This document shows, piece after piece, positions 1-12,100 of a DNA stretch of 64,000 nt. The notes beneath the pieces are model-generated. The model was not told the DNA's origin, ran no database searches, and saw only the letters and a program-made list of their open reading frames with translations. Location of the stretch: positions 25,406,335 through 25,470,334 of the forward strand of contig NC_088788.1 of the NCBI RefSeq assembly GCF_949628265.1, read 5' to 3'. The translations under genes and the position numbers were made by a program. Position 1 is the first letter of the stretch, and each line of letters begins with the position of its first letter. This DNA is from Cloeon dipterum. Lineage: Eukaryota; Arthropoda; Insecta; Ephemeroptera; Baetidae.

Positions 1-3000
1 GCCAGGTACTCTCCTCCAAATTCATCATACATGCTCTTAGTAATACTCGAGGCGCGCAGCCACTCAGGGTTGAGTGCTAACTCTCTGGCTCCATACCAAG
101 CACTTAACGAAGGGCAACTTGACCGCCTAATGTTGAATTTAGAGTGGAAAGGTCTCATTTCCATCACCTCTTTGTGCAACCTTGGGAGCAGGCCAGGAAA
201 TTTTGACGAGCCACCTACAGAAATCATTGGAGTTATAAAATTATTTCAATAATAACCACATTATTGCTTTTTGAGTCACGCATCTTTTGATGGCTTCAAA
301 TACTTAAAGCTTTTGCAAAAAATGGTGAATTAAATTTCAAAAAATTTCAAATTCCGTTGAAATGTGTGACTCATAAACTCCAACGCTTTGGAGTTAGAAT
401 CTTTGAAAAAAAAATACTAGCGCTTTTTTAGTTATAATTTAAAAATAGATAATGTAATTTAAAAACGGGACTAGGAGAACCAGCAGAATACAGGATTTTT
501 CTTGACGTTTTCCTGAGACGACAGGAATTGGAGAGGACGAGAAAGAAAAATCCGATCTTTGTTTTACGCCTTGTTAGACCCTGGCTTTTTAAATCGCGAG
601 AAAACATTAGCTAACCTGTGATGTAAATGTCATTGACTAAACGGTGTTGTTCGTCTTGCGAGAACTTCTTGAGCACATACTCGATAGTTTCGGCGATCCC
701 ACCCTGTTCGTGGCCTAACATTGATGGCTGGAACAACAGTTCAGGCACCCTGATAAGCTCGGTCCCCAGTGCGAATTGGTATTTTTCTGGTATGCATGTG
801 AAGAGGGGCATCAGCTGCTGCTCCTGCGCCATATTCAGCTCTGGCGCGTACCGGCCAAGGATTTCCTCCAACTCCGCAAGACGCTCGCTCTCTTCTTCAC
901 TGTCCGAGTCTCCTCCATCCTACACAAGATAAAAAACTGATGAAGGGACAAATATAAAGACAACAGGACAAGTAGTTATGTGATAATATCTTATAGATTC
1001 AGCCCTGACCAATAAAACAAAAGCATTAGCAGCTTGATTTAAAAAAAAATGGAGTTTGTTTGAAAATTTTAACCACATTTCTTATTTGAAAAATATTACG
1101 TTTCAAAAATAAAATTTAATACATTTGCAGAGGAATTCCAAACATTTTTAAAATGTATATTGGGAAATTAAAAATTCTAGATGAATTTAAATTTATTTCC
1201 AAGGTTGTTTGGTTAGCATATTGAAATATTATTAACAAATTAATTGAAAGTGAGAGAACTTTATTTCAATATGCCATCACCATCAGAACAATTATCACCA
1301 TGAAAAGATTTTTTCCAAATTTTCATTCTTTGTTATGTTACGGGCCTAGCCTTTAATCCATTAATTCCCTTGCAGGTAAAATTGGAAATTTAACGTAATT
1401 CTAATTTTTAAGAATTTATCAATGAATGCTATTTTCACTTGAAGCTTGAGGCCACTTATCCCCAAAGAAACACGAATTAATATTGGATATATTTAAAAAT
1501 ATTGCACCTTTTGTATAGCCTTGTAGACGTCCCAGTCTTCATCTTTCATGCCAAAATTGTCCTCTCGCTTGTCCTTCTTGGCAAGTTGGCTTATTATGCG
1601 CATTCTCTCCTGCGCAGCGACTGTCCTGCGTTTCGCCATGTCCTGCTTCTTTTGCCGCCGCGCCACCCTCTTCTCCAGCAAACTCTGTCTCTTCTGCTTT
1701 AGCTCAGCTATCCAGTTGCCCATGTCGTTGGCGTCGTTCGGCATGGGCAGCTCCTGCAGCAGCTTGGACGTTTTCACCTGACATGAGGAATTTTCGATTA
1801 TTAGCGACTCCGATAGACAGAAGAGAATAAACACACCTCATTTTTTGCCGACGGCGTTTCCTGAGTATCTTCCATGGTTGTGTTCATCACCGCTAGGATT
1901 TTGCTCTTGGTCTTCTTGATCCTGGCTTTCAAATTGCTGATAGCCTTGTTCAGCTCTTGACGATTGCTCAAGTCAAACTCCTCCAGAGCCTGCTGTAGAT
2001 CGTTGTTGTCGCCATCATCCCACATTTCCTGAATGCTTAACATGCGGCTTAGCGTTTCTTCATCCTCAGCCAACTAAAAATTATTTTTTCTCTGTGAATT
2101 TATAACATAAAAATCCTGATAGCGCGGGACTTAATAATTTTATTGTTGCATAATAAATGAATTCCTAATTTTACAGTGCTAACCCTTCAGAGTTATAAAT
2201 ATGGGTTTGATAAGTTTAAACCCAAATAATAGACCTCTTATTATTATGGCATAGTTAGTAGTGCCAGAAATATTTCGTTGTTTGGCTTTATCGGCAATCT
2301 GATAAATGTTGAATGATACAATCTGCTAAAATCATGGAGACCAGACAACGAGAACTGGTTTTAGCCAAATAAAATATCAGAAATTGGCGAAAAATCCTGG
2401 ACTTGTCTATTTTGTGCTCTTAACAAGTACGATCCACAACAACTGTTAAATTAACTGCAATTAAATTTATTTGAATTATTTAGAATCATGTACACCTATT
2501 CAAAATGGCATGATGTGCTTTGTTTCTAATAATGTGTTTCTCAGGTCAACTTACACGCTCTTCTCGTTTCCTGGCGTTCATATCAGCAAGGCGCTTGGCC
2601 AGATCTCTGCGTCGTTGCTGCTGCTGTTCCAGACTGAGCAAAGATGCTGTCGTAGGTACTGGAGCAGCGGTGAAGGGCAGCTGAATGATCATCACGTTCT
2701 TTTTCTGGTAATCAACCGCTTCCCACCTGGCCAGATCATCATAAAAAGTGTCAGAAATGCGGCAGTGGTTGAACAGAATTTCCTGCAAAAAATATTGCTT
2801 GAGAAAATAGCAGGGTTAAAAAGTGAGGTGGACAGTTGTTCTAACAAGAACTTTTCAGCTCAAGAATTTATTTATTCAGCGTTTACAATGGCTAAACAGA
2901 AAATTAAAGTCTCAATTTAAAATTTAGCCATCGCTTTCATATTTCAATAGCTAAAATGAAATAAAAATTAATATAGTGGTTAAATCGATAATATTTTAAT

Positions 3001-4137
3001 GAGATTTTGGCCTCTACTTTTTCAGCTTTTTCGTTCATTTGTCACAGATTTTTTAAGCAATTCCATAAAATATCTATCGTCTATAAAAACCAAGACATTA
3101 ATTAATTTTAAAACTAGCCGCGTATTAATTTGCTTGAAAAAGCAAAATAATCATGCAAGTTGGTAGGTTTGCAAGAAAATACTATTTTGAGGACAAAACA
3201 AACCTCCGCTCTGCTGAGACTGATGGCTGGAGCTAACAAAGGATTCTTCAATTGCATAAGTCGGTGGAAGAAACTGGTGATGTGAATGCCTCCCAGGTTA
3301 ATCCTTCTAGAGTGCTCCGCTACAACCGAGCCATTCAGAACTGGCAGTACGTGAGTGCAGTGCTGACCAAGTCTGATCACCAACGAGTCTCTTGAGGTGT
3401 AACCAGGCGATTCTTGGCACCAACTGAAGAGAGCGTCAACCCCATATGAAACGCTTGGAACACCGTAACACTCAAATAGCAGCTCGGACATTACTGATTG
3501 CAACAGAGAAAATTTTTTAAGAAAAGCCGCAGCCCAAAAACAATTTTTTACGGTTTCTTGAGTGGTTGGGATTGAGGAAACTCTCCGTCAGGACGATTGG
3601 GTGATTGATCTTGCCCTCAGACTCGATCCCGAGGTGACTAAAAATGTGGTCGAACACCTGCTCTTGCGCTTCAAAGTGAACAACAACGTCTCTGTCGAAC
3701 TGCGACCGTAGTTGCAACCGGACAGCCTCTATGTTTGTTATACTGTTTCCTATTTGAATGTCACCCTCCTGAAACAGACCGCGAAAATTTGTATATAATA
3801 AAATAAATCATTCTAGATAATGAATCGACAAAATTTCATACCTTTTTCCCTCTTTCTTTGCGCGGCTTTGCTATCAAATTTTTAAAAACCATGGTGGGCT
3901 CAGGGTGGTTTTCTGATGCCCATCCAACTCGGCATTGGTAGCTTCCTGATAATTTAAGGAAAACATAATCACTATTTTGTTTGGGTTCAAATAACATAAA
4001 TTTAAAGCCATACCATTGTCGATGACTATGGGAATATTATTTTTGCCGACTGCTGCATAATTATCGAAAATAGAATCTGGCACGATTTTAGGATCTTGAA
4101 GATTGTACAGCCTCCCCTCTATCTCTTGTTCGTCCAT
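1..4137 (-). CDS. Actr5/Arp5: Actin-related protein 5 (INO80 chromatin-remodelling subunit), 3' end cut by window edge
   Basis: Nine exons on the minus strand: 4137-4014, 3945-3842, 3768-3552, 3493-3204, 2782-2555, 2073-1837, 1777-1508, 919-616 and 214-1 (incomplete). All junctions are GT-AG and in phase, giving about 662 residues so far. The start is an ATG followed by an actin-fold phosphate-loop segment (IPIVIDNG then SYQCRVGWA). Further ARP5 hallmarks are [44 protein letters not shown] and [11 protein letters not shown]. Exons 5-8 carry a long Lys/Arg/Glu/Gln-rich insert, the family-specific insertion of ARP5. The actin fold resumes with [16 protein letters not shown] and [16 protein letters not shown], and the last visible residues include EFGGEYL near the expected C-terminus. 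In known family members ARP5 works with IES6 in INO80 to couple ATP hydrolysis to nucleosome sliding in the nucleus. No break or frameshift is visible. Confidence 0.93.
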
Positions 4138-5272
4138 TCTTCAGGGTTAAGTGAAATATTGGCACCGTAGTGTTAATCAAATATTTTTTCTGATTGAAGA
4201 GTCACAGCGATGAAGAATTCCTTAGTTAGGTTGTCATGAATGAAAAGCCGGTCTTTTTGCAGCTTCTTCGTGGATGGGCATGTGCGGCTCGACGACAATA
4301 ACAAAACAAAACAATTCTAAAAAGTAAACAAGTTTAGAGGTTGTCGACCATTGTCGACGCCAGCGCCAACTCTACCCGTATCGTAAAATCGTACTGATCA
4401 TTTGCGCGGCTACTCATTCAGGAAAAAATTTATTCCAACCGGTTCCAACAAAAGACCCCGTGTTTACTGAGAACACGAAAAATTAGTTAAATTTGAACAA
4501 TAAAGGAACGATGGCCTCGAGTTAGGATAATTATAATAATAAATAATCTAAATAATGAATATTAAAAATTATGAAAATTATGTTTGATTTCTTAAATTTT
4601 TATTTTGGGGATTTTTTAATGATTCAAACACAAGTAAATTTGTGACAATACAGCAATTTTTATTGCACTTTAGAGGCTACTCACACTATCTTGTTAACAA
4701 CACATGTCATGTTATTATTTGTAATTTTGCCAACAGTGCGTCGAACAAATCGTCTGCCTTATTGCAGTTAGTTGTTGCTTTGGGTCTTAAAAAGGTTAAA
4801 AAATACGTGCCAGACGCATAAAAATTATCAGATCTTCTTTCTATAAATGAAACGCAGTTTTACATAAATGCTTCGTAATAATTATGTTCAAAAGGCCAAA
4901 CGTGTCTGTTCAGTCGGTTTCGAATGTTTTCTTTTTAAAATCCCCATTTATGAAAACCTTTTGTGATCGCGAACAAACTTCAACTTTCATAGGACTATCT
5001 CTTAACCTGGACAGCAGAGGAAGACATTCAGCCTCACTGATTTATTGTGAGTGCGCAGCGCAAGCATTTCCAGAAATTTCCGCTAAAGTGTCTCTCGCAA
5101 TTGACATCTTCGAAACATGCCCTCTCCCTAAAACCGTTTTATCTACTATCTGACCTTTGGTTGCAACGCTTGTAATTGATATTATGGATATTATATATTG
5201 TCGATTTCCTCCTCTTCCCATGCTGGTATTGTTTACTCGAAAAAAAAATTGTATCGTACACACTTAATTTCT
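4138..5272. other. Intergenic, upstream of ARP5; no gene seen
   Basis: This AT-rich stretch lies 5' of the ARP5 start codon and must contain its promoter and 5' UTR. No ORF with family resemblance or splice structure was found. It runs up to the duplicated ACCT that borders the large palindrome. Confidence 0.6.
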
Positions 5273-5276
5273 ACCT
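5273..5276. repeat. Left putative target-site duplication (ACCT)
   Basis: ACCT directly abuts the left end of the palindrome and is repeated at 6962-6965 on the other side. Four bases can match by chance, so this is supporting evidence only. Confidence 0.55.
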
Positions 5277-6961
5277 GACGATTTTCGCGATAGGATTAAG
5301 GGTAATTGTCAATTTTTTCCGACTTTATTTGCCCATCCTGAATTTTACATATGTTGTTAGGGATGTTTCATAGTGTGTAACCTGAAATTTTGAGCAAAAA
5401 ATTCGGGGGCTTTTGTTGGGAAATCGCAATTTTTGAAAATTGAAAACTTCAGAGAGTAAATCCGAAATATCAAGTTATCTTCGGTCCAGATTGGAATTTC
5501 GATGTGGTTTTTTTCACCTCCAGGCGTAACTTTTTGAGTAGAACATGTTTGCCATTGATCAAAAATTTGTAGGTCAAAGGTCAAGGTCACAAATTCGCAT
5601 GCCAAATGTTTGGTTAAAAATATCGCAAAATACGCCCCCTCGGATTTTTTTCATGAAAACGTAAAAAATGTAGCCCTGAATGCGTAGAATCGAATGGTCA
5701 AGAGAAATCGATGGGCACTCTCATAGATCGGGAGATATATTGAATTTAATGAGTCGTGTCGAGCGTCCGGCACGACGACAACATCATCCGGCGATTTTAC
5801 TTTCGTAATTTACGTCGCAATTTGATCTGTAACCCCACATGTTATGCATATCATTACCTAGAAAAATAAACGAGCTTTCCAGTGGGGGGCTTAAAATTTT
5901 TCTTGGTCTCAAACTTTTCAAGTAATAGCGGCGCGCGAAAAGAAAATATAAAATTTTCAAAAATTGGCATTTTTGCAAATCTCAAAACTCGGGTTCTAAT
6001 CATCAGAATTGCAAAAACTACCCACCGTTGGACTCGTCTCGACCTACCCTAACCAGCTAAAAGGTTTAGGGGTGCTTTTACCCCCTACCCCTAAGTTTAT
6101 ATACTTAAACGCCCTCATAAAAAGTAAAAAAAGTGTAGCACCTTAGGGGTAGGGGGTAAAAGCACCCCTAAACCTTTTAGCTGGTTAGGGTAGGTCGAGA
6201 CGAGTCCAACGGTGGGTAGTTTTTGCAATTCTGATGATTAGAACCCGAGTTTTGAGATTTGCAAAAATGCCAATTTTTGAAAATTTTATATTTTCTTTTC
6301 GCGCGCCGCTATTACTTGAAAAGTTTGAGACCAAGAAAAATTTTAAGCCCCCCACTGGAAAGCTCGTTTATTTTTCTAGGTAATGATATGCATAACATGT
6401 GGGGTTACAGATCAAATTGCGACGTAAATTACGAAAGTAAAATCGCCGGATGATGTTGTCGTCGTGCCGGACGCTCGACACGACTCATTAAATTCAATAT
6501 ATCTCCCGATCTATGAGAGTGCCCATCGATTTCTCTTGACCATTCGATTCTACGCATTCAGGGCTACATTTTTTACGTTTTCATGAAAAAAATCCGAGGG
6601 GGCGTATTTTGCGATATTTTTAACCAAACATTTGGCATGCGAATTTGTGACCTTGACCTTTGACCTACAAATTTTTGATCAATGGCAAACATGTTCTACT
6701 CAAAAAGTTACGCCTGGAGGTGAAAAAAAACCACATCGAAATTCCAATCTGGACCGAAGATAACTTGATATTTCGGATTTACTATCTGAAGTTTTCAATT
6801 TTCAAAAATTGCGATTTCCCAACAAAAGCCCCCGAATTTTTTGCTCAAAATTTCAGGTTACACACTATGAAACATCCCTAACAACATATGTAAAATTCAG
6901 GATGGGCAAATAAAGTCGGAAAAAATTGACAATTACCCTTAATCCTATCGCGAAAATCGTC
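5277..6961. mobile_element. Foldback / long-terminal-inverted-repeat element, 1.7 kb near-perfect palindrome
   Basis: Two arms, 5277-6095 and 6142-6961 (819 and 820 bp), are reverse complements around a 46 bp loop (6096-6141). Ends are GACGATTTTCGCG... and ...CGCGAAAATCGTC. The tetramer ACCT sits immediately outside both ends (5273-5276 and 6962-6965), as expected for a 4 bp target-site duplication. Comparing the arms by eye, I see one substitution (near 5455 versus its mate near 6782) and one homopolymer length change (7 T near 5512 versus 8 A near 6726). The arms carry only short mirrored ORFs without recognisable transposase motifs, so the element looks non-autonomous. The extreme arm identity implies recent insertion or arm homogenisation. 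A misassembled inverted duplication is the main alternative, but the flanking ACCT argues against it. Confidence 0.82.
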
Positions 6962-6965
6962 ACCT
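6962..6965. repeat. Right putative target-site duplication (ACCT)
   Basis: ACCT directly follows the right terminal inverted repeat, matching 5273-5276 in the same orientation. Confidence 0.55.
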
Positions 6966-9128
6966 GTGGATTTGTATTTTCCATTTAATATTTTTATGGC
7001 GAACTCAATAAGGAGTAGTACGCGCAACAAATTTCAATAGATGCACTCTGATGTGCGGAAAATCGAACAATTAACATGTTAACATCAATCGCCGTACACC
7101 GTTTAGATATATCCAACAGGTTTAGACTACATTTTGCTCTTCTTACAGTCATACAACAGTAACAACAACCACATATTTATGATTGAAACATAAAACGTAC
7201 AGAAAACTGTCTTTTCTTGATGCGCGCGACGTGAGATCATTTTCAGGAGGTTGCTTACAGTTAATTTATTTTACATAAATAAGTATACTCTTGGTCTTTT
7301 CAACAGAAGAACACATCGCTGGATATTTTCTTGCTTCTTTGAGTCAAAAGTTAACATGGCGCCATACTCTAAATATGTATGTAGTTTATGCTCTAAACGA
7401 TCGAGAGTAGTTTGTACCAGATATTTTTAAATCTCTTAATTAAGGGAAGGATGCTTAAAAGGTTTGCAGTTCAGCCTAAAAGATCAAGTTGGCATACCGA
7501 CAGGACGCGCATGCTAATTTTAAGTCGTGGAGTTTTGTTTTTGAAATAATTTGCCAACGTTCATATTTTAAAATGTGACTTAACTTAATTAAACGCTACT
7601 GCTTCGCAAAAAACAGTTCAACTAAACACGACGAAAAAAATGTATATTGGTTATTTTAGTCAGTCGATGTGCTCTATAACTACTATTTATCTTGTTTGAA
7701 CAGCCTTTTGTGTGCTAAAAACATTCGCTGAAATTAGTGTATAAATATTACTGGACTTTTTCGCTCAACTAAAAAGCAGTTCAAAACTTCTCCCAGAATT
7801 CACCTGTTAAATAACAACTTTCGCACACAATCTGACCAAAATTCCCAATTTATGTTCTAGATGGTTCACCAGTAAAAATTATATTAAAACAAAAAAAAAA
7901 AATAAACAAAGGCAGTCATAGTTTTAAATCTAGCAATGGCAGTAATATCACAAACGTATATATAGTATGTATCAACTAATCAAAGAGGCGGAACAATTAA
8001 ATGCACTTGGTTCGCGACTGATAAACTTCTAAAAGACAAAAAGACACTTTTCTGTAAGGCTCCAGCCGTCCTAAAGCCAAAACCTACGAGACAGTGACAC
8101 ATCGACCAACAACACGGTAAGCACACCTTTAAATATTAGAACTCAGCTCGTGAAGAGCAGAGGTGAAACAAGTCGAGACTCAATAGTGAAAAGATTTGAC
8201 CGCAACACATTATACCAAGCCATCCAGCAGAGTGGAGCTTGCACTGAAATATACTAGCTAGACCAAATTTAGAAAAATCTGCGACGCTTCCAGGCCCCAT
8301 CACAAAAAATAATAATATTAACATTTTCTCTCTGGTGCGCTGACCGTTCTGGACACTTTTGTAGTAATAAGAGGTCTTAGCCAGCCAGTTGTTGAATATC
8401 AGATAGCATAGTATGGTGAGCCAACCACGCAAGCTACTGGTTTAAATTTGTGAATAATTGTTAAGTGCGCGCGGCACAAAAAATTTGGCACTTTTAAAAA
8501 CTCCACCTACCAGTTTAAATGCCCGACCACTGCAATCGAAAAGGAAAATTTCACAGCTGATTGAGACCTCTGATAGGTTTAATTTAATATCATTTAGTGC
8601 CAAGAACTTGCAGAGAGACTACCGTTTAAGAAAACAGCTCAACATTCCTCTAACCAATGGTAAAAGCAGAGGGTCTTCCAATTTTTACCCGTATTTACTG
8701 GTGAACAATTTTCACACATTTTGTGCACTCAACGGACACTCTAAAAACACCTTATATTGGGCGTACCAATATTGGTTACAACCAGTGCCCCTCTTTAAGT
8801 CTATTTTTTAATTCAACCAGAAAAAATCCCCCTGGCAAATACCATACAGTAACAGATAGTGAGGACAGTCACAGTATGATAGATTGAAACCAGCGCACCA
8901 TCCATTCTCTAATAAAGAGAGTGAACCAAACAGAGATCCTACCAAGAGGGAAATAAAACTTAAGTGTGAACCAGCCTGGAAGCCTAGAAGCTCTAAGAAT
9001 GGAAATTGAAGCAGAAACAGACTTCCTAAAGATGGGCGTTCGATCCAAATGTTGTATACCAGCAGCAGTTGTACGCCATCGTGTTTGATAATGACTCACA
9101 GCCAAACCTCCTCACTATTGATGACTAG
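6966..9128. other. Non-coding, downstream of the GPR158-like gene
   Basis: Unique-looking AT-rich DNA between the palindrome and the stop codon of the GPR158-like receptor. The right part is expected to hold that gene's 3' UTR on the minus strand, but I could not place its poly(A) site. Short ORFs at 8136-8432 and 8458-8811 have no recognisable domain and no convincing splice context. Confidence 0.5.
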
Positions 9129-12100
9129 TCAGAGTCTTTCCGCGCCGCCACCTCCGCCGTCAGTCGCCTGGCCAGAGGTCGACACGTCACTTGGTTCGGC
9201 TGAGCGGTGGGCGCCGCCGCCTCCCTTGTTGCCGCCCCCACTGAAGTAGCCACCTGGCTTCGGCTTGAGGTGCCGGTTGTTGATCTCCATGTGCACGATT
9301 CGCATGAACTCGATCTGCGCCGCAAGCTTTTGCACTTCCTCCTGCAAAAAATAATAAAAAAACGCACGTCAGGAGAGTTCGGGACGAGTCTACCAGTGGG
9401 TAGTAGGCGAGGTCGAGACGAGTCTAACGGTGGGTAGTTTTTTAAATTCTGATGGTTAGAATTTATTTGAGTTGACAATATTTGCAAAACTCGTTAAAAG
9501 TAAAAAATCGTTATTTTTTTGTCTTAAAGAGATATTTCTCGGAAACCTAAAATTAAAACCACTCTGATATTTTCACAGTAGTGTAAACATCATAAGACAA
9601 CTTTTAAGCACTCAGTATTCCAGAATCCTGAGTTTATTTCCAAGCTTATATCTGGTGTAAATTTTGTTGAGTTTGCTCGACTCCATGCCAATTTTGTCCT
9701 CTGACCCGTGACATTGTGGCATCGGGAAAAATTAATTAAGCATTGCCATTTTTTGTTAAAAAATAAACACTAAAAGTCTGTTTTTTTCTTGATAATGTTT
9801 TAAAGTAGTAAAAAATAAAATGAACTAATCAATGCAAGCTGTATTTTCTTATAACAACAAAAATATTCACCAGCTATTACTCTCATTACTATGTTAGAAT
9901 AAAATGAAGCACAGATCCGAGAAATTCTTTAATTTATTCAGTACCTTCAACTCTTCATTTTCTTGATACAAGTCTGGTGGCTCCTCTGGGACCAAACCAA
10001 TGCCATTTAGAGAGAACGACGCCGTCACTCCTCTGGCACGAGCTCGACTGTCGTACTGGTCTCCTTGGCCCCGTAACACTCGAAATATCTGAAACGTTTC
10101 AACACACAACCCTCTATCACAAGGCAAAAAGAGAAAAGTATGTGAGTTTTTTTATTACAGATAACAAGTGTTTTCATGTTGTCCAAATACAAACGGTTTA
10201 GCTGTTGAATATTTAACAACAGAATTGTCTTTCCACTTTTTAAGCTGAGTTGTAAATGGGATACAGTTAGTAACGAAACAAGCGAAAATAAAAACTTGGA
10301 TTTCGGAATATTCCCTCCTTTTCTTTCAATAAACAATATCGTATGAAAAACTATAAGGATCTCATACCTTTGGCCCAAAAACAAGCGCGACGGTGGTGGT
10401 TGTGCCAAGCTGCGTTCGGACAAAGCCAAGAAGATACTTGATGTCTGGTCCAGCTCTTGGAAATATGAGCAGACTGAAACAAAAAAGGAAGGGAAAAAGA
10501 GTGGCGTGTGTAAATGGAGAAAGCTGCTGAAACGAAATTGTACACTATTAGTTTACTCACTGAAAGGCGACCATGGCAATGTTGACGGCGGCTATGTTGT
10601 ATATGGCGTAGGTGATGAGACGCGCCTCGTTGAACAGAGACTCAGCGTTGCGCACATTGTAGCATACACGGATGCCCCACGCCAGGAACAAAACTTCGCC
10701 TAAAAAATAAAAAAAGAGACACGGGATCATTTTCAGTGGATGCGCAACTTGAAAGGTGCTATATATCAACTAAGTATTTAACAAAATTACGAAAGATCTG
10801 TTTTCATTTTCTAAATTGAGTAACATATGACATTTTGAACTTTTCTTTAAATTAAATAATTTTCCTGGATTTTTTCATCTAAAACGATATTTTAAAACAC
10901 TAAAAATAGTCCAAATCATATGAATAAAAATGAAGCCAAACGTTGATTATTTATTTAGTGATAGAGATTTAATATTATGGGAGAAGTTTTATGAAAGAAA
11001 TTCACGAATTTCAGCAGAATACAATTTGGCAACTTATAATTGTTGATGTTGCTTTTATTGGAGACATTTATTTCAAGAACCAACCGAAAATTTTAAATAA
11101 CTAATAAAAACGAGAAAGTAAATCCTATCATTATGGAAAAATTACCTATAGCAAGGCTGTGGTCCCACCAGTTGTATGTGCACTGTTTGAAACGGAGACC
11201 AGAGTGGTCATAGATGTCTTCTCCAATCGGAGCGGCGCTCAGGGTCCAAGTGCCCAGGTAGATGAGCATGACCAGAAGAATGGGGAACATCCACTGCAGC
11301 AACTGCTTGTCGGTCAACTTCACTTTGTGGGCAGACTTGACCCTGTAGGTGAGGGACACCCTGTGGGAACAAATCGAGCGTGTTTACCCCCTGAGGTCGT
11401 ATTTGGCGCGTGTCTCACCTCCAGGTTTTCATTAAAAGAGCAGTGTAAGTGACGCAGAAGCCCAGGTGGCGCGTCCACTTAGTCGCTATGCACGAGTACA
11501 CGTCCAGCACGGGAAATATTGCAGCCATCTGCAACAGGCAAATCATGGTTTGTTAAAAATTGAAAAAAGGACGGAAGAAAAATCGATAGTACCTCTAAGT
11601 ACATGATGGCACAGCCCAAAAGGGTGATAGAGAGAAAGATAGGGCTGGCCACTTTGAACACCTTCAGTTTCCTGTGTTGTGTCACGTAGCAGATGAGGAG
11701 AAGAGTTGACACAACGCAAGCACAGCTAATTGTCAGGAGGGCGATCCTGGAAATTGTCTTAAGATTAGTTATCGACGCCAGCACTTTATCCAGGGTTGAA
11801 GTACCTGAATGGCCAGTTGTACTCTGCGAGACAGAGCTCAGGACCCGAGCACGTACTGCAGCCTGGAGCGCACCTTTGACACTGGTAAAAATGTCTATAG
11901 TTGTTGCTCCTGTTTTCTTCCAGCTCCTCCCACGCTTCTGCAATACAACGGGAACATGCTGCGTGTTAGAATGACAAAATGTTTGTAAAAGAAAGCACCA
12001 ATACAATCTAGGATTAAAAATACGGTGCCAATTTTATGATATCCGTAAACATTTTATGTTGAAATAAAAACACAGTATAATATTGTATAACAAATATAAA

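Noticed and set aside
5784-6453. Two identical 64-residue ORFs in opposite orientation
   Set aside because: They are mirror images created by the palindrome arms, with no domain and no splice or promoter context.
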